64,000 bases of DNA from Lachnospiraceae bacterium (GCA_021769135.1 JAETTM010000008.1:1-64000); one strand, 5' to 3'. Positions 20,012 to 29,830 are shown, numbered from the stretch's first letter. The notes: generated from the sequence alone by a model not told the origin. Program-made: numbers and translations.

Positions 20012-20554
20012 TTATGCGCCTGCCACAAAGGGAATCCCGCCACCCTCCGTCAGGTAAACCTCCTGATATCCTTTCCCGTTCTGCACATACTCCATCGTTC
20101 CCTGGCGCTTTTTCCCGTTCTCCGCCTCTTCCCTCGTATCCGGCAGGCTTTCATAAACGCCGCTCTCCTTGAATTCTTTAAATGCCTGATTTAAGGCCTG
20201 GATAATCATATCCCTGTCAGGGTCTTTTTCGCTGATGCTTCCTATCGCAGCAGAAAACACTTCCTGTGCCTCCTGCTTGGACTTACAGTGCCTCAGCCTG
20301 CTTTCCAGTTCCCTGCGCAGCATCTGTGCCCTTAATACCTTTCGGTACAGCTCCGGGTTCGTTCTGGCCAAAAAACTCATTTCCTCCGGGGTCAGCTTCT
20401 GTCCGGAACGGGCTTTCGCATACACCCTGGCCGCATAGGCCTCCTTCGATTCCCCCCGCTGCCCTTCTTCCTGCAGGCTGCGGGCATAAGCCATAAGCTG
20501 CTGCCCCAGCATCGCATCGGAAGCAGCGTTTTCCTTTTTCAACGTAGTGTTCAT
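20012..20554 (-). CDS. hypothetical alpha-helical protein
   Basis: Not recognised. 180 residues, mostly helical and charged, with a central ARSGQKLTPEEMSFLARTNPELYRKVLRAQ segment followed by long basic and acidic helices. No signal peptide or membrane segment. It is the last of three same-strand unknown genes (22257 to 20012) that probably form an operon. The stop codon lies 27 bases from the MITE. A role beside the other two coiled-coil proteins is inference only. Confidence 0.7.
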   Translation of the reverse strand: MNTTLKKENAASDAMLGQQLMAYARSLQEEGQRGESKEAYAARVYAKARSGQKLTPEEMSFLARTNPELYRKVLRAQMLRRELESRLRHCKSKQEAQEVFSAAIGSISEKDPDRDMIIQALNQAFKEFKESGVYESLPDTREEAENGKKRQGTMEYVQNGKGYQEVYLTEGGGIPFVAGA

Positions 20555-20603
20555 CTCTCACCATACCCCTTTCTAAAAAAGTGTCTTCACCGATTCATAA
20601 GAA

Positions 20604-21095
20604 TTAAAACTCCGAGCAAATCGCCATAATCTCCGCTATACTCAATGATTTGCTAAGAGGTGCCTTTTCAATATAAACATCCTCTCCCACCGCCCGCTCC
20701 AAAGATATCTTCTCATTCATCTGCATGATTTCATCCTGCCTTGCCAGATACTTCTTCAGCGCCAGTTTTTCCTCCAATTTCTTTTTGATTCTTTTTTTCC
20801 GGATTCGGGCTTCCTGCAAAAGCTCCCGTTCCCTACGGTTCTGTTCCCGGATACGCTCCATCTCCTCATCCCATTTCCGGAGTTTTTCCCTCCACTCCTC
20901 TTCCTCTGCCAGCGCTTCGTCCGCCGTTTTGCCGCCATTCCCGGTACGCCCTTCCCCGGAAGCCGCTTCCCCTTCTTTGCCATACACATAGCCGGAAAAC
21001 GGGCTGCCTGGCATGCCGCTATTGTTTTGGCCTTTCATGTATTCCCATGCCGCTTCCATATCCATCCTGTTTTTTCCATAATCATTGATATACAT
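20604..21095 (-). CDS. hypothetical coiled-coil protein
   Basis: Not recognised. About 163 residues from the ATG at 21095, chosen because GAAGGAGGGG lies just upstream; the ORF continues 47 codons further without a ribosome site. A Gly/Ser/Pro-containing N-terminal part (MYINDYGKNRMDMEAAW) is followed by a long charged coiled coil (about 65-140) rich in EEEWREKLRKWDEEM-type heptads. The end, SLSIAEIMAICSEF, looks like a conserved terminal motif. Same operon as its neighbours. Confidence 0.7.
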   Translation of the reverse strand: MYINDYGKNRMDMEAAWEYMKGQNNSGMPGSPFSGYVYGKEGEAASGEGRTGNGGKTADEALAEEEEWREKLRKWDEEMERIREQNRRERELLQEARIRKKRIKKKLEEKLALKKYLARQDEIMQMNEKISLERAVGEDVYIEKAPLSKSLSIAEIMAICSEF

Positions 21096-21300
21096 CTCTA
21101 CCCCTCCTTCTATATCCGGCGCCGGGCGCCTGTCAGCTCTGCTGACATATTTCCTTTGGATTCCCGCGTGCACAGAAAAACGCAGATAATTGCGGACTCC
21201 GTCCTTTATCTGCGCTCTCCATAGCTCTTCCGCCATATTCCGTTGTCATCTATCGCTATAATACCCGCTTTTTAAGATGTTCCCACCGTTTCCCGCCGCT

Positions 21301-22257
21301 TTACATCAATTTATCCACTGCAAGCCCCTTCATGTCTTCCTCTAAGAGTTCGGCTTCCTTCAAAATCTTTTTAATTTCATCCTGCAGCTTCGTCTGTTCC
21401 GATGAACTCTCCTGGATGTCCTCCGTCAGTTCCTTCTGCTCTTCCTTCTCTTCCTTTATGTTCTCCAGCTTTTCTTCTTCCTCTTCCTTCTTCTCCGCCT
21501 GTTCCTTTGCGGCTTCTACCAGCTTCTCCATTTCTTCGTCCACATGGTCTTTTGCCGCATCCCAAATCATGCCGATAATGGCATCGCTGGCCGCCTGTAA
21601 AATGGAATCCGCCGCTTTCCTGGCCGCCCGGATTCCCTTTCCGCCGCTTTCCAATATGGCCTGCTTGGTGCCCGTAATCGTGCTGGTATTGGCCATCCTT
21701 TCCTTCTGCAGTTCCTTTTCCAGGGATGAGATATGCTCGATTACCTTATCGTATTCCAGGCTGCGCTGCTGATATTCCGTCCGCCCCCCAAGGCCGGCCA
21801 GCCTTTCCAGCTCATCTTTATCCAGCGCGGAAAGATTGCCCTCTTTCAATAGGCTGCTGCCTTTGCGGATTAAATCCAAGTCCTTCTCTTCCTGGCTGTC
21901 TGGCGCGATGCCATATTTTTCCTTCAGCGCATCCCGTTCCTCCATAAAGCCTTTCCGCTGATCATACAGAGCCTTCAATTCCTCTTCTATTTCCATATTT
22001 CTGGCCCGCAGTTCATCCATGCCGTCCGTCACCTTACTGTCCCTGGCAAACTGATCCCGCAGCACTTTTGCCGCCTGCTTTCTGGCCTGCGCCCGTTTCT
22101 GCTCTATCAGGCCGTCCACATTATTGTTCCTGTTGCCTAAGAAAACAGAGCCATTTTTCACCTGGCTGCCATTTTCCCTGTCCATTCCCCCCGCCGCATT
22201 CGTTCCAAAGCCCACATTGCCGTTAAGCCCCGCTAAATTTACCGTAATTGCTGCCAT
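21301..22257 (-). CDS. hypothetical long coiled-coil protein
   Basis: Not recognised. 318 residues. The N-terminus MAAITVNLAGLNGNVGFGTNA is Gly/Asn-rich and carries no signal peptide. It is followed by three helical blocks, with a conserved-looking GTKQAILESGGKGIRAARKAADSILQAASDAIIGMIWDAA segment (about 195-235) that is mildly hydrophobic, and a strongly acidic Lys/Glu coiled coil to the end. The layout recalls secreted structural or effector-like proteins, but no family assignment can be made. First gene of the three-gene cluster; AGGAGGAGA-type ribosome site. Confidence 0.75.
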   Translation of the reverse strand: MAAITVNLAGLNGNVGFGTNAAGGMDRENGSQVKNGSVFLGNRNNNVDGLIEQKRAQARKQAAKVLRDQFARDSKVTDGMDELRARNMEIEEELKALYDQRKGFMEERDALKEKYGIAPDSQEEKDLDLIRKGSSLLKEGNLSALDKDELERLAGLGGRTEYQQRSLEYDKVIEHISSLEKELQKERMANTSTITGTKQAILESGGKGIRAARKAADSILQAASDAIIGMIWDAAKDHVDEEMEKLVEAAKEQAEKKEEEEEKLENIKEEKEEQKELTEDIQESSSEQTKLQDEIKKILKEAELLEEDMKGLAVDKLM

Positions 22258-22437
22258 TGCATCTCCTCCTTGAAGCCACTTAGCCGGACAAATCCATTTG
22301 TCCCATTTCTGTCTATGCGCCTTTTTATGCCGGGCCGTTCATCCATGCCCCGTTTCCGGTTTCTTACCTACTATATCGGCATCTCCTTTATCTTTATAAA
22401 TATCCTTATCCATTTTTTCTGACAATTCGGGCAGATT

Positions 22438-23262
22438 TCATTTGCCAGGCAAATTTGGAATAAAGCTGTCAAATATGAACAAATCGAAATCTTTCCTTCT
22501 GGCATCCAGTTCCTTCTGGCTCTTAATCGTCCATGCCACGGCCAGATTGCCGTATAGTTTTTTACAAATCTGGCGCGACAGCGTCCAATAATATTTGTGA
22601 TTATATGCAATAAAATCCGGCTTGGTTATGAAATTCAAAAGCATATGCTCCAATACAAAATAAAGGAGCCCTTTCAGCCCTTCTTCCTGAAGAAACGCAT
22701 CCGAAAGCTGGCCGCGCATTACCCCATTCCTGTTCTTTCTATACCAAATCAGCGCCAACGGGTTAAATGATTCTATGCAATATGCCCCTTGATAATCCTG
22801 CAGCAGCCGGTCCGCCAAAGGGCATACGGACACGTCCGTCCACTCCACCTTCAGTTCCACAATCAAAGGCACCCTGCCATTTACTTCTTTCAGGAAATCT
22901 TCCAGCCTGGGAATCCTTTCCTCCGTTCCATATAGGGAAAACCCCCTCAATTCTTCATAGGAATAATCCCCCACTTTCCCTTTCTGCCCGCATACCCTCT
23001 CCAAAGTAAAATCGTGGAAAACCACAGGCACCTTATCTTTGGAAAGCTGTACATCCAGTTCAATGCCATAGTTGTTCTCCACCGCCCTCATAAAGGCCTT
23101 CATGGAATTTTCCGGGGCATCGCCATTATTATCGTGCAGCCCCCTGTGCGCATACAGGACACCCTGAAAAGGCGTTTTGTCCGGCTTATGAATCATCCGC
23201 GGCATAATCGCCAAAAGATACAATACAATTACTACTGCCAAAATCACTAAAATTACTATCAT
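22438..23262 (-). CDS. membrane-anchored glycerophosphodiester phosphodiesterase
   Basis: A 274-residue GDPD-family enzyme that hydrolyses glycerophosphodiesters to glycerol-3-phosphate and an alcohol. An N-terminal membrane helix (MIVILVILAVVIVLYLLA) anchors the catalytic domain, which begins YAHRGLHDNNGDAPENS with the catalytic HRG, followed by GIELDVQLSKDKVPVVFHD (metal-binding ELD and HD). The start at 23262 is set by GTGGAGATAAAG. It is 75 bases after the MFS transporter gene on the same strand, so they may be co-transcribed. Confidence 0.92.
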   Translation of the reverse strand: MIVILVILAVVIVLYLLAIMPRMIHKPDKTPFQGVLYAHRGLHDNNGDAPENSMKAFMRAVENNYGIELDVQLSKDKVPVVFHDFTLERVCGQKGKVGDYSYEELRGFSLYGTEERIPRLEDFLKEVNGRVPLIVELKVEWTDVSVCPLADRLLQDYQGAYCIESFNPLALIWYRKNRNGVMRGQLSDAFLQEEGLKGLLYFVLEHMLLNFITKPDFIAYNHKYYWTLSRQICKKLYGNLAVAWTIKSQKELDARRKDFDLFIFDSFIPNLPGK

Positions 23263-23337
23263 CTTTATCTCCACGTACATGCGTTTTTTCGCATTGGTAC
23301 TACATAAAAACAACACCCCCGCTGCAAGCAGCGGGAA

Positions 23338-24732
23338 TCAATCGTCCACATCAAAGTTCTCCAATATATCCTTCTTTTTCTCCGGCCTGGAATCCCCATG
23401 ATGCACCTGCAGCATAGTTATAAAGGCCAAAGAGGAAAATATGAACGCATAGGGGAACAGCGACCTGTAAGAAACATTTTCCAACAGGAAGCCCGACAAA
23501 ACCGGCGTAAATATCTGGGCAGCCATGGAAAACGTATAATAAGTTCCCGTAAATTTACCAATGTCACACCCTTTGCTCATCTCCACAATCATCGGGTAGG
23601 AATTCACGTTGATTGCCGCCCATCCCACGCCTATCGCCGCGAAAGCAATATTGATTATCGGGTGGTACGCTCCTGCAAAGACAGCGGCAAAATAACAAAG
23701 ACTCATCAATACAATGCCGGCCAAAATCGTCTTTTTTCTCCCGATGCGGCTGGCGATATTTCCGATGGGGATATAGCTGCAAATCGCCGCCACCGTTGCC
23801 ACCATCAAGCAGTCGGCGAAACTGCCGCCTTCCATATGCCAGACCACCCTTGTATACCTGGAAAATGCCGTTGTCACCGCATTATATGCCGTAAACCAGA
23901 AGAAGATAGACAGCAGGAGGAATATCATGCTGCGCCTCACCTCCCGGGGCATCGCCGCCTCCTGCTGCCCGGCATCCGCTCCGCAAACCCCTTCCCGATG
24001 CCCGGCATCCTCTCCATGACCCTCTTCCTTCCGCCTGGCATCCGTTTCCCGAACCGCCTCCGACGCCTTTCCCTCTGCCTGTCCATCGGGTTCCCTTTGT
24101 ATTTTAAATGCCCTTTCTTCCTCCCTTATCAGCTCCGCAACTTTTTTCTCTTTTACCGTAAGGAACAGGACCGCCACCGCAAGCAGCATCAGCCCGCCAA
24201 TGCTTATAAACAGCGGCAGATAATCCGGCCTCTCCCCGCCGCCTACCAGCAGCTTAATCATCAGCAGGGCATACACGCCCCCTACCGCCCCCATCAGAGT
24301 GATGACCGCGTTCGCCTTGCTCCTTAAACGGTTAGGCGTCAAATCCGGCATCAATGCCACAGCCGGGGAACGGTACAGCCCCATGGAGAGCAGCAGCAAA
24401 AATAGAACAAAAAGGAACATGGTCAGATTCTGCTTCCTGTCCGCCGCGGAAAGCAGCAGCAGAAATGCCGCGGCGAGCACGGTTCCCCCCAGGATGAAGG
24501 GCATTCTTTTCCCTATTTTCGTATCCGTTTTATCCGACAGCGAGCCGAATAAGGGCAGAAGAAAAATCGCCAGCACATTATCCATCGCCATCAACGCCCC
24601 CGTTACCGTTTCCCCCAGGTGAAAGGTATTTTGGAGCATAAGCGGAATAATACTGTCATACATCTGCCAGAACCCCGAAATCGATAAAAATGCCAGACCG
24701 ATAAAAAATGTACGCTTATAATTTAACTTCAC
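23338..24732 (-). CDS. MFS transporter (sugar/SLC45-like)
   Basis: About 464 residues with some twelve membrane segments. The loop GSLSDKTDTKIGKRMPFIL is the conserved MFS A-motif region and resembles the sucrose/SLC45-like branch, so a sugar substrate is plausible but unproved. A GTG at 24732 preceded by AGAGAGGAACGGG is the best start. The central cytoplasmic loop (about 200-265) holds a repeat-rich Glu/Gly/Ala/Arg insert (EGHGEDAGHREGVCGADAG) not expected in the family. Confidence 0.82.
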   Translation of the reverse strand: MKLNYKRTFFIGLAFLSISGFWQMYDSIIPLMLQNTFHLGETVTGALMAMDNVLAIFLLPLFGSLSDKTDTKIGKRMPFILGGTVLAAAFLLLLSAADRKQNLTMFLFVLFLLLLSMGLYRSPAVALMPDLTPNRLRSKANAVITLMGAVGGVYALLMIKLLVGGGERPDYLPLFISIGGLMLLAVAVLFLTVKEKKVAELIREEERAFKIQREPDGQAEGKASEAVRETDARRKEEGHGEDAGHREGVCGADAGQQEAAMPREVRRSMIFLLLSIFFWFTAYNAVTTAFSRYTRVVWHMEGGSFADCLMVATVAAICSYIPIGNIASRIGRKKTILAGIVLMSLCYFAAVFAGAYHPIINIAFAAIGVGWAAINVNSYPMIVEMSKGCDIGKFTGTYYTFSMAAQIFTPVLSGFLLENVSYRSLFPYAFIFSSLAFITMLQVHHGDSRPEKKKDILENFDVDD

Positions 24733-24786
24733 TAGCCCGTTCCTCTCTTTGCTCCAATTGCATTCCTCTATCCTTCTTCGCGGCAT

Positions 24787-25214
24787 GAGCTTCCTATTGC
24801 CGCCTTATGGTTTTATTTTATCACAATTGAAACCGCAAATCCAGCCCCTGACGGTTTGGGTTTGTGCCAAGTGTTCGTTGGCACTTTTCCGTTTTTCTCT
24901 ATAATCCTACTTTTATACCGTCTTCATTTCATTTTTTCAGACCTCTCTGTCTGCCTGTTCATTAATTAATTTATGAACACGGCCTGCAGAACATCCTGTT
25001 CCCCGTTTTCGGCGGCGAAATGGCAACGGCGAAAATCCCGATAGTCAAGGGTTTAAGAGCGGAGATTTATCGCGCTCTTTGCGAAAATACTACTCGTCCC
25101 TTGACCGTCTGGATAGTCGGAACGGACGTAGAACGGGGATTGTTTTCAGTGGAGAGATGTGCTATGCTTCGGTTGTCATACTAATAACAAATCGGGATTG
25201 GAGGTATATCCTTT
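24787..25214. other. structured intergenic region before the decay islet
   Basis: No gene is supported. Nested inverted repeats occur: CCCCGTT/AACGGGG, AGTCAAGGG/CCCTTGAC and AAGAGCG/CGCTCTT between about 25000 and 25140. The 11-mer GATAGTCAAGG (25040-25050) recurs inverted at 25888-25898, so the orphan ORF between them may have arrived on a small element whose ends these are. Confidence 0.4.
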
Positions 25215-25835
25215 ATGGAGGATTTAGTAAATCTTGTGACTTTAGCAGACGGAAGCAAAATTATTCTACAGGATGAGGATGACATTTCATTGTCTTTAAT
25301 CTCAAATGATGGAACAAAAGATATATTTCAATTCCCATATCATTCTGGTGGTTATGGTGGTGGTTTATTATTGCTATCACCGTCTGAAAGATATGTGATT
25401 TTTTCTTACTTTTCGGGTGAGAGTGAAGAAGGGTTTGTATTACTTGAAATTGTGAATCATCAGTTCAAATTTTTGTATGATTCTGATTATTTGTATGGAG
25501 AAAATGCCAACTACAGTTTTGCAGATAACGAAAAAATTTTGATTCAGACTTTTCGTATAGGTTCATGGTATATAGAAGATGCGAAAACTGATGAAAGCGG
25601 GGATATGTATTACACATTTGGAGAATTAAATCTGCTTAATCTTGAAACCTTGAATCTGGATAGGCACACAATTCTCGTTTATCCCTCTGAGGATTGGAAA
25701 GAAGAAAAAACAGATGTTGGTACATTTTTATTTACTGATATAGCAGATGGAATGTTGAGTGTAGAAATGCCGTGGGGAAACGAAATTTTTCAGTATCCAT
25801 TGCAAGAAACTCTTGTTATTAGATTCAGTAAATAA
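25215..25835 (+). CDS. hypothetical AT-rich orphan protein
   Basis: Not recognised. 206 residues, almost entirely beta-strand-like with repeated short strands such as LLLLSPSERYVIFSYFSG and ENANYSFADNEKILIQTF, reminiscent of a beta-propeller or jelly-roll fragment. No signal peptide. Preceded by TTGGAGGTATATCCTTT, a good ribosome site. Its base composition is clearly more AT-rich than the surrounding genes, and the inverted GATAGTCAAGG motifs lie on both sides, both suggesting recent transfer. Confidence 0.65.
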   Translation: MEDLVNLVTLADGSKIILQDEDDISLSLISNDGTKDIFQFPYHSGGYGGGLLLLSPSERYVIFSYFSGESEEGFVLLEIVNHQFKFLYDSDYLYGENANYSFADNEKILIQTFRIGSWYIEDAKTDESGDMYYTFGELNLLNLETLNLDRHTILVYPSEDWKEEKTDVGTFLFTDIADGMLSVEMPWGNEIFQYPLQETLVIRFSK

Positions 25836-25940
25836 TTTTGTATTTATCTGGTTAATTCAAGACTTAAAACAGGGCGGCGGCAATATGCCTTGACTATCCC
25901 GCCACTCTGTCTGTTATTATGCAAACATTTGTTCTATTTA

Positions 25941-26435
25941 TCAACATGGATTGCTTATTTCATTCTTAAGATTCTTAACCTCCCAATATCCTGATTTGTC
26001 GCTTCCGATTCTTTCTATTAAATCCTTCTTTCGTAAAGAATCCAATGTCCGCTGAATCGTCCTCAGTGACTTTGATGTAGCATCCGCCAGTTCTTGTCTT
26101 GTGTAGTAAGGATTCTTTCCAAGCAGTCCATATACTGCCTGCTCATTCTTATTCAGGGAAATATTTACAGTGCCACTTTCAATGTCATTTACAGTGCCAT
26201 CTGTCTTATTCTCAGTCTTCCGTACAAGAATATTTTTTGTCTTTCTATAAAAAATAAATGTAAATCCATTGTCCGCAAATTCATACGAATACTTTATCCC
26301 CGCATCTTCACACAAACTGTTGATACGCTTAAATCCACTTCCGAACTGCTTCAACACGGTCTGTACAGTATACCTTCCATCTACCATACCGGTCATATCC
26401 AGTTTGCAGTGGCATAGGCAAACTAAGTGTTCCAA
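25941..26435 (-). pseudogene. C-terminal remnant of AlbA_2/RecG-like helicase-related regulator
   Basis: Residues around FGSGFKRINSLCEDAGIKYSYEFADNGFTFIFYRK match the C-terminal region of ATP-binding proteins annotated as RecG-related/AlbA_2 (Schlafen-type) regulators. A winged-helix segment (YTRQELADATSKSLRTIQRTLDSLRKKDLIERIGSDKSGYWEV) follows. The usual N-terminal AlbA domain of these roughly 450-residue proteins is absent and no continuation is visible upstream, so this is a truncated remnant. It lies within the decay islet. Confidence 0.6.
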
Positions 26436-26701
26436 GCTGCCTGTTAAGTTAATTATCCATGATGTCAGCGCAAATGCTTTCCCATACCAAATCGCATAAA
26501 TTTTCTGTTTTATTATCTGCCTTATCTGCTCTTACATGATAAGGTTTCTCTTATTCTTTCTGTATCCCATTTCTCTGGAAACAATACCGCCATAATATGA
26601 AACACATCTATCAGCAGGGTGTACACTACATAGACACGTTGATTGCGGAAAGCCTTTATTTTCCGTTTGTGTTCCCATTGATTTCCGTGGGCAGCATTTT
26701 T

Positions 26702-27286
26702 TCATGGAACGATTTCCTCTGCTGTTTGCGCACTTATGATGATTTGAATGCCCTTTCCATCCTTTTCACTTCCAGTCAGAATCCATACAGGCTTTACGTC
26801 ATATGTTCCTTTGCCGGAAGCCAAATCCACATAATAATACAATTCTGCCTTTGTCATTTCATATGCAGCTTCCCCAAGTATCTGATTACACTTATCTGCC
26901 GCGGTTTTGACAACCGCATCCATATCCGCCAGTAAAACGCCGCCCTGCTCTTCCGAAACTGTAAATACCTTTTCTATGTTCAGCCACTCTATCCCTTCCC
27001 CCGATACCACTGCCTGTATCTGGGCATTGATATCCTCCGTGTCCGCAAAATCTTCCTTGTGCGCATAGTAAAGCGACACCCCTTTATAAGTCTGGTTAAT
27101 ATAGAAATAGTAGCAGTCATCCGCGCTCGACCACTGCGCTTTATATTACGGCTTGTCAATATTGCCATCCATATCCTCATGTTTTTCCTGCCCTGTCTTT
27201 CCGCATCCGCACATGGACATCGAAAAAAAGGCCAGGGCCAATGCAGCGCAAAGCATCCCTCTCATTTCCATTCTTTTCATTCCCAT
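26702..27286 (-). pseudogene. lipoprotein gene interrupted by an in-frame stop
   Basis: Translation from the ATG at 27286 (after GAGGGGAGC) gives a signal peptide with lipobox ending MCGC. It runs to IDKP and then hits TAA at 27146-27148. The same frame continues without shift as YKAQWSSADDCYYFYIN and on through the 125-residue remainder ending AQTAEEIVP. Apart from the single nonsense codon the gene looks intact at about 194 residues. The family was not recognised. Reinitiation or stop read-through cannot be excluded. Confidence 0.7.
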
Positions 27287-27570
27287 TTTATAGCTCCCCT
27301 CTTTCCAACACAGGCGGCCTGTAATCTCTTTTCCGGCCTGTATTTCTCTTTTTCCCGCATGTAAAATTGATGGCAATCCCTATTATCCCTGTTTTCGACG
27401 ATATTTCAACCCGTTTTGCGCGAAGCGACATTTTCCATCATTATTTGGAACGTGCTCTCCCAAAAGCGGCCAAAAAACGTCTTTTCATGCAGAATTACTA
27501 TGTTTTTTAACTTAATTCCTGTATAATCTTACTGTGATAATTTTTAAATTTGTAAACGGGAGTGAGTAAA

Positions 27571-28625
27571 ATGCGCATAGCAGTCTGCGATGACGATGCC
27601 CTGATGCTGGAACAGCTTCAAAAACATATAAGAGCCTATTTTGAGAAAGCCTGCGTGAAATGTCCTGAAATCGTCTGCTTTTCTGACGGGGAATCCCTGC
27701 TTTCGGACAAAGGGGAGAAAGACATTCTTTTCCTTGATATCGAAATGCCGGGAATCAATGGGATTTACGTGGGAAATGAATTGAAAAGGCAAAATGAAAA
27801 TATCATTATTTTTGTTGTGACCTCTTATTCCGAATATTTGGATGACGCTATGCGTTTCCATGTATTCCGCTATCTGTCCAAACCCCTGGACGTCCACCGC
27901 TTTTTCCGCAATATTATCTTTTTTGCCATTTTCAGCAAAATGATATTCTTCGCTATCATCTATACACTGATACATTTTTTGAAAGGCCGCCAGGAATACA
28001 GCCAGAAACGGGACAAGTATACATTGCTCCTGGTATTCATCCCCCTGACCTCTGTTTATGTTATGCTGGCCTTCATAGCCGTGAGCGAGGCATATGCACT
28101 TTCGCCCGCTTTGATTTTCATGGTTACTCTGGGCGCTGTCTTTTTACTGCTCACCAATCTGCTCGTATTTGGAATCAATCAATATAATCAAAAAAAGAAT
28201 ATGGAATTCACAGAAATGCAACTGCTGCTGCAAAAAGAAGCCAATTCGGCAGAATATTACGCGATGCTGCTTTCGCAAAACGAAAACCAGAGCATCCTAA
28301 TCCATGATATTAAGAAACACCTGCAATCTATTGGACAATGCTCTTGAGGCCGCCTGCGGCATTCCCAAAGCCTTCATTGAAATCAATACAAACAGGAAAG
28401 CCAGTACGCCGTTTATCGTAATATCCGTCATAAATTCCAGCCGGATAAATCCATTTGCGGATTCGCAGAGCGTCCTGGCCTCCCATAAGCCCGACAAGTG
28501 GGGGGCACGGCTTTGGGATTAAAAGCATCCGTAAAACCGTCGGCAAATATCATGGGGATATACAGATGTATTATAATGATGATACGCTGACTTTCCACAC
28601 AATCATTACATTAAAGCAATCTTGA
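27571..28625 (+). pseudogene. fused and frameshifted response regulator / GHKL histidine kinase remnant
   Basis: The first about 115 residues are a receiver domain of a LytTR/AgrA-type response regulator (CDDDALMLEQL, FLDIEMPG, VVTSY, phospho-acceptor Asp in LFLDIEMPG). Without any LytTR DNA-binding domain the frame runs into membrane segments and the dimerisation/H-box (LIHDIKKHLQSIG) of an AgrC/GHKL kinase. The frame then breaks near 28320 at a deletion that joins the H-box directly to the N-box (NLLDNALEAA) in another frame. A further one-base loss in the G-box region (GGCACGGCTTTGGG, about 28503) shifts the last 35 codons. Start ATG at 27571 follows GGGAGTGAG. Non-functional as a two-component system. 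Confidence 0.8.
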
Positions 28626-28678
28626 TTTCCTCTTTTGCCGATATTTGCCCCCATCTCCTCCTAACTCCCAAACTCATT

Positions 28679-29830
28679 TTATGGCTTTTTATATCTTTCA
28701 GCCATTTCATCCAGGCCCGCGCACTCTACTAAGGGCGCTTTCCCTACGGAACCAAACTGGACAATAAGCGTTCCTACCACTTCCTTTACCCCCGCTTCGA
28801 TACATCCCGTAATGGCCGCCACATCTTCGTCGGGAACCACACCTTTCATCAGCGTCTCCATAATCGGCGTCAGGAATACCCTAGGGTCAACCTGTGATTT
28901 ATTCCTTTCCAGCAGTTCATAAATCTCTCCAATAGAAGGGCTGCTTCGTTTCTCGGGATACCTGGCAAAATACTCTTTCATGTTACGTGTAACCGCAAGA
29001 CGGATATCGGTATCCACATTAATCTTTCCAATTCCGCAAGGAATTGCCTGCTTCAGTTCCTCCACGGAAATGCCGTAAGCATTCTTTACATCCCCTCCAA
29101 GGGCATTGATTTCGTCCACGATATATTTCGGAACCGTGGAAGAACCATGGGATACGAGCACTCCGAATATATTTTCATGATTCATGCATTCCTTAATGGC
29201 GATAGCGATTTCCTTCCGCAGCTTTACATCCTTTCCCTTGGAAGGCCCGTGCATGGTGCCGTAGGAAATAGCCAGACAGTCCACCCCTGTCTTCCGGAAA
29301 AATTCCACCGCATGCAATGGGTTCGTATAAGTGGAAGATGCGGAAAATACATGGTCCTCCACCCCGGCCAGGACGCCCAGCTCCCCCTCTACCGTTATCC
29401 CACGTTCATGGGCATATTTTACCACTTCCCTGGTCAGTTCAATATTTTCCTTAAAGGGCAGAGAAGAGCCGTCAATCATTACGGAAGTATACCCGCCTTC
29501 AATTGCCGCTTTTACAGAATCAAAATCTTTGCCGTGGTCCAAATGCAGCACCACCGGTACAGGGGAATTTTCCGCATATTTCTTAACCGCCGCTGCAATA
29601 TTTTTTGCCCCTGCCTTTTTATCCTCCAAAGTTGCGTTTAAAAAGTCCTTCCTTCCGCCCATAAAACCATTTGCCAAATCCGCCCCCTGCAATATTGCTG
29701 CGGAACGGAACATCTCGTGCACTTCAATCACCGCTTTCGCCTGAGCCACCGCATTCACATTAAAAGCCCCCTGGGCAAAATGATATTTATCCGTCGCTTC
29801 CAGCAACGGCCTCAAAGGTATTAATGCCAT
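28679..29830 (-). CDS. class II fructose-bisphosphate aldolase-like enzyme with C-terminal extension
   Basis: Zinc aldolase of 383 residues. Metal and catalytic residues are visible: HLDHG (96-100, Asp98 and His99), GTMHG (His194) and LVSHGSS (His228), plus KINVDTD. It differs from housekeeping FBA in the GTMHGPSKG loop (usually GTSHG) and by about 55 extra residues at the C-terminus. Ribosome site GGAGGAAATT. It is the last gene of the kinase-TIM-LarA-aldolase unit and probably cleaves the ketose bisphosphate, or an analogue, made by the PFK-like enzyme. The exact substrate is unknown. Confidence 0.85.
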   Translation of the reverse strand: MALIPLRPLLEATDKYHFAQGAFNVNAVAQAKAVIEVHEMFRSAAILQGADLANGFMGGRKDFLNATLEDKKAGAKNIAAAVKKYAENSPVPVVLHLDHGKDFDSVKAAIEGGYTSVMIDGSSLPFKENIELTREVVKYAHERGITVEGELGVLAGVEDHVFSASSTYTNPLHAVEFFRKTGVDCLAISYGTMHGPSKGKDVKLRKEIAIAIKECMNHENIFGVLVSHGSSTVPKYIVDEINALGGDVKNAYGISVEELKQAIPCGIGKINVDTDIRLAVTRNMKEYFARYPEKRSSPSIGEIYELLERNKSQVDPRVFLTPIMETLMKGVVPDEDVAAITGCIEAGVKEVVGTLIVQFGSVGKAPLVECAGLDEMAERYKKP

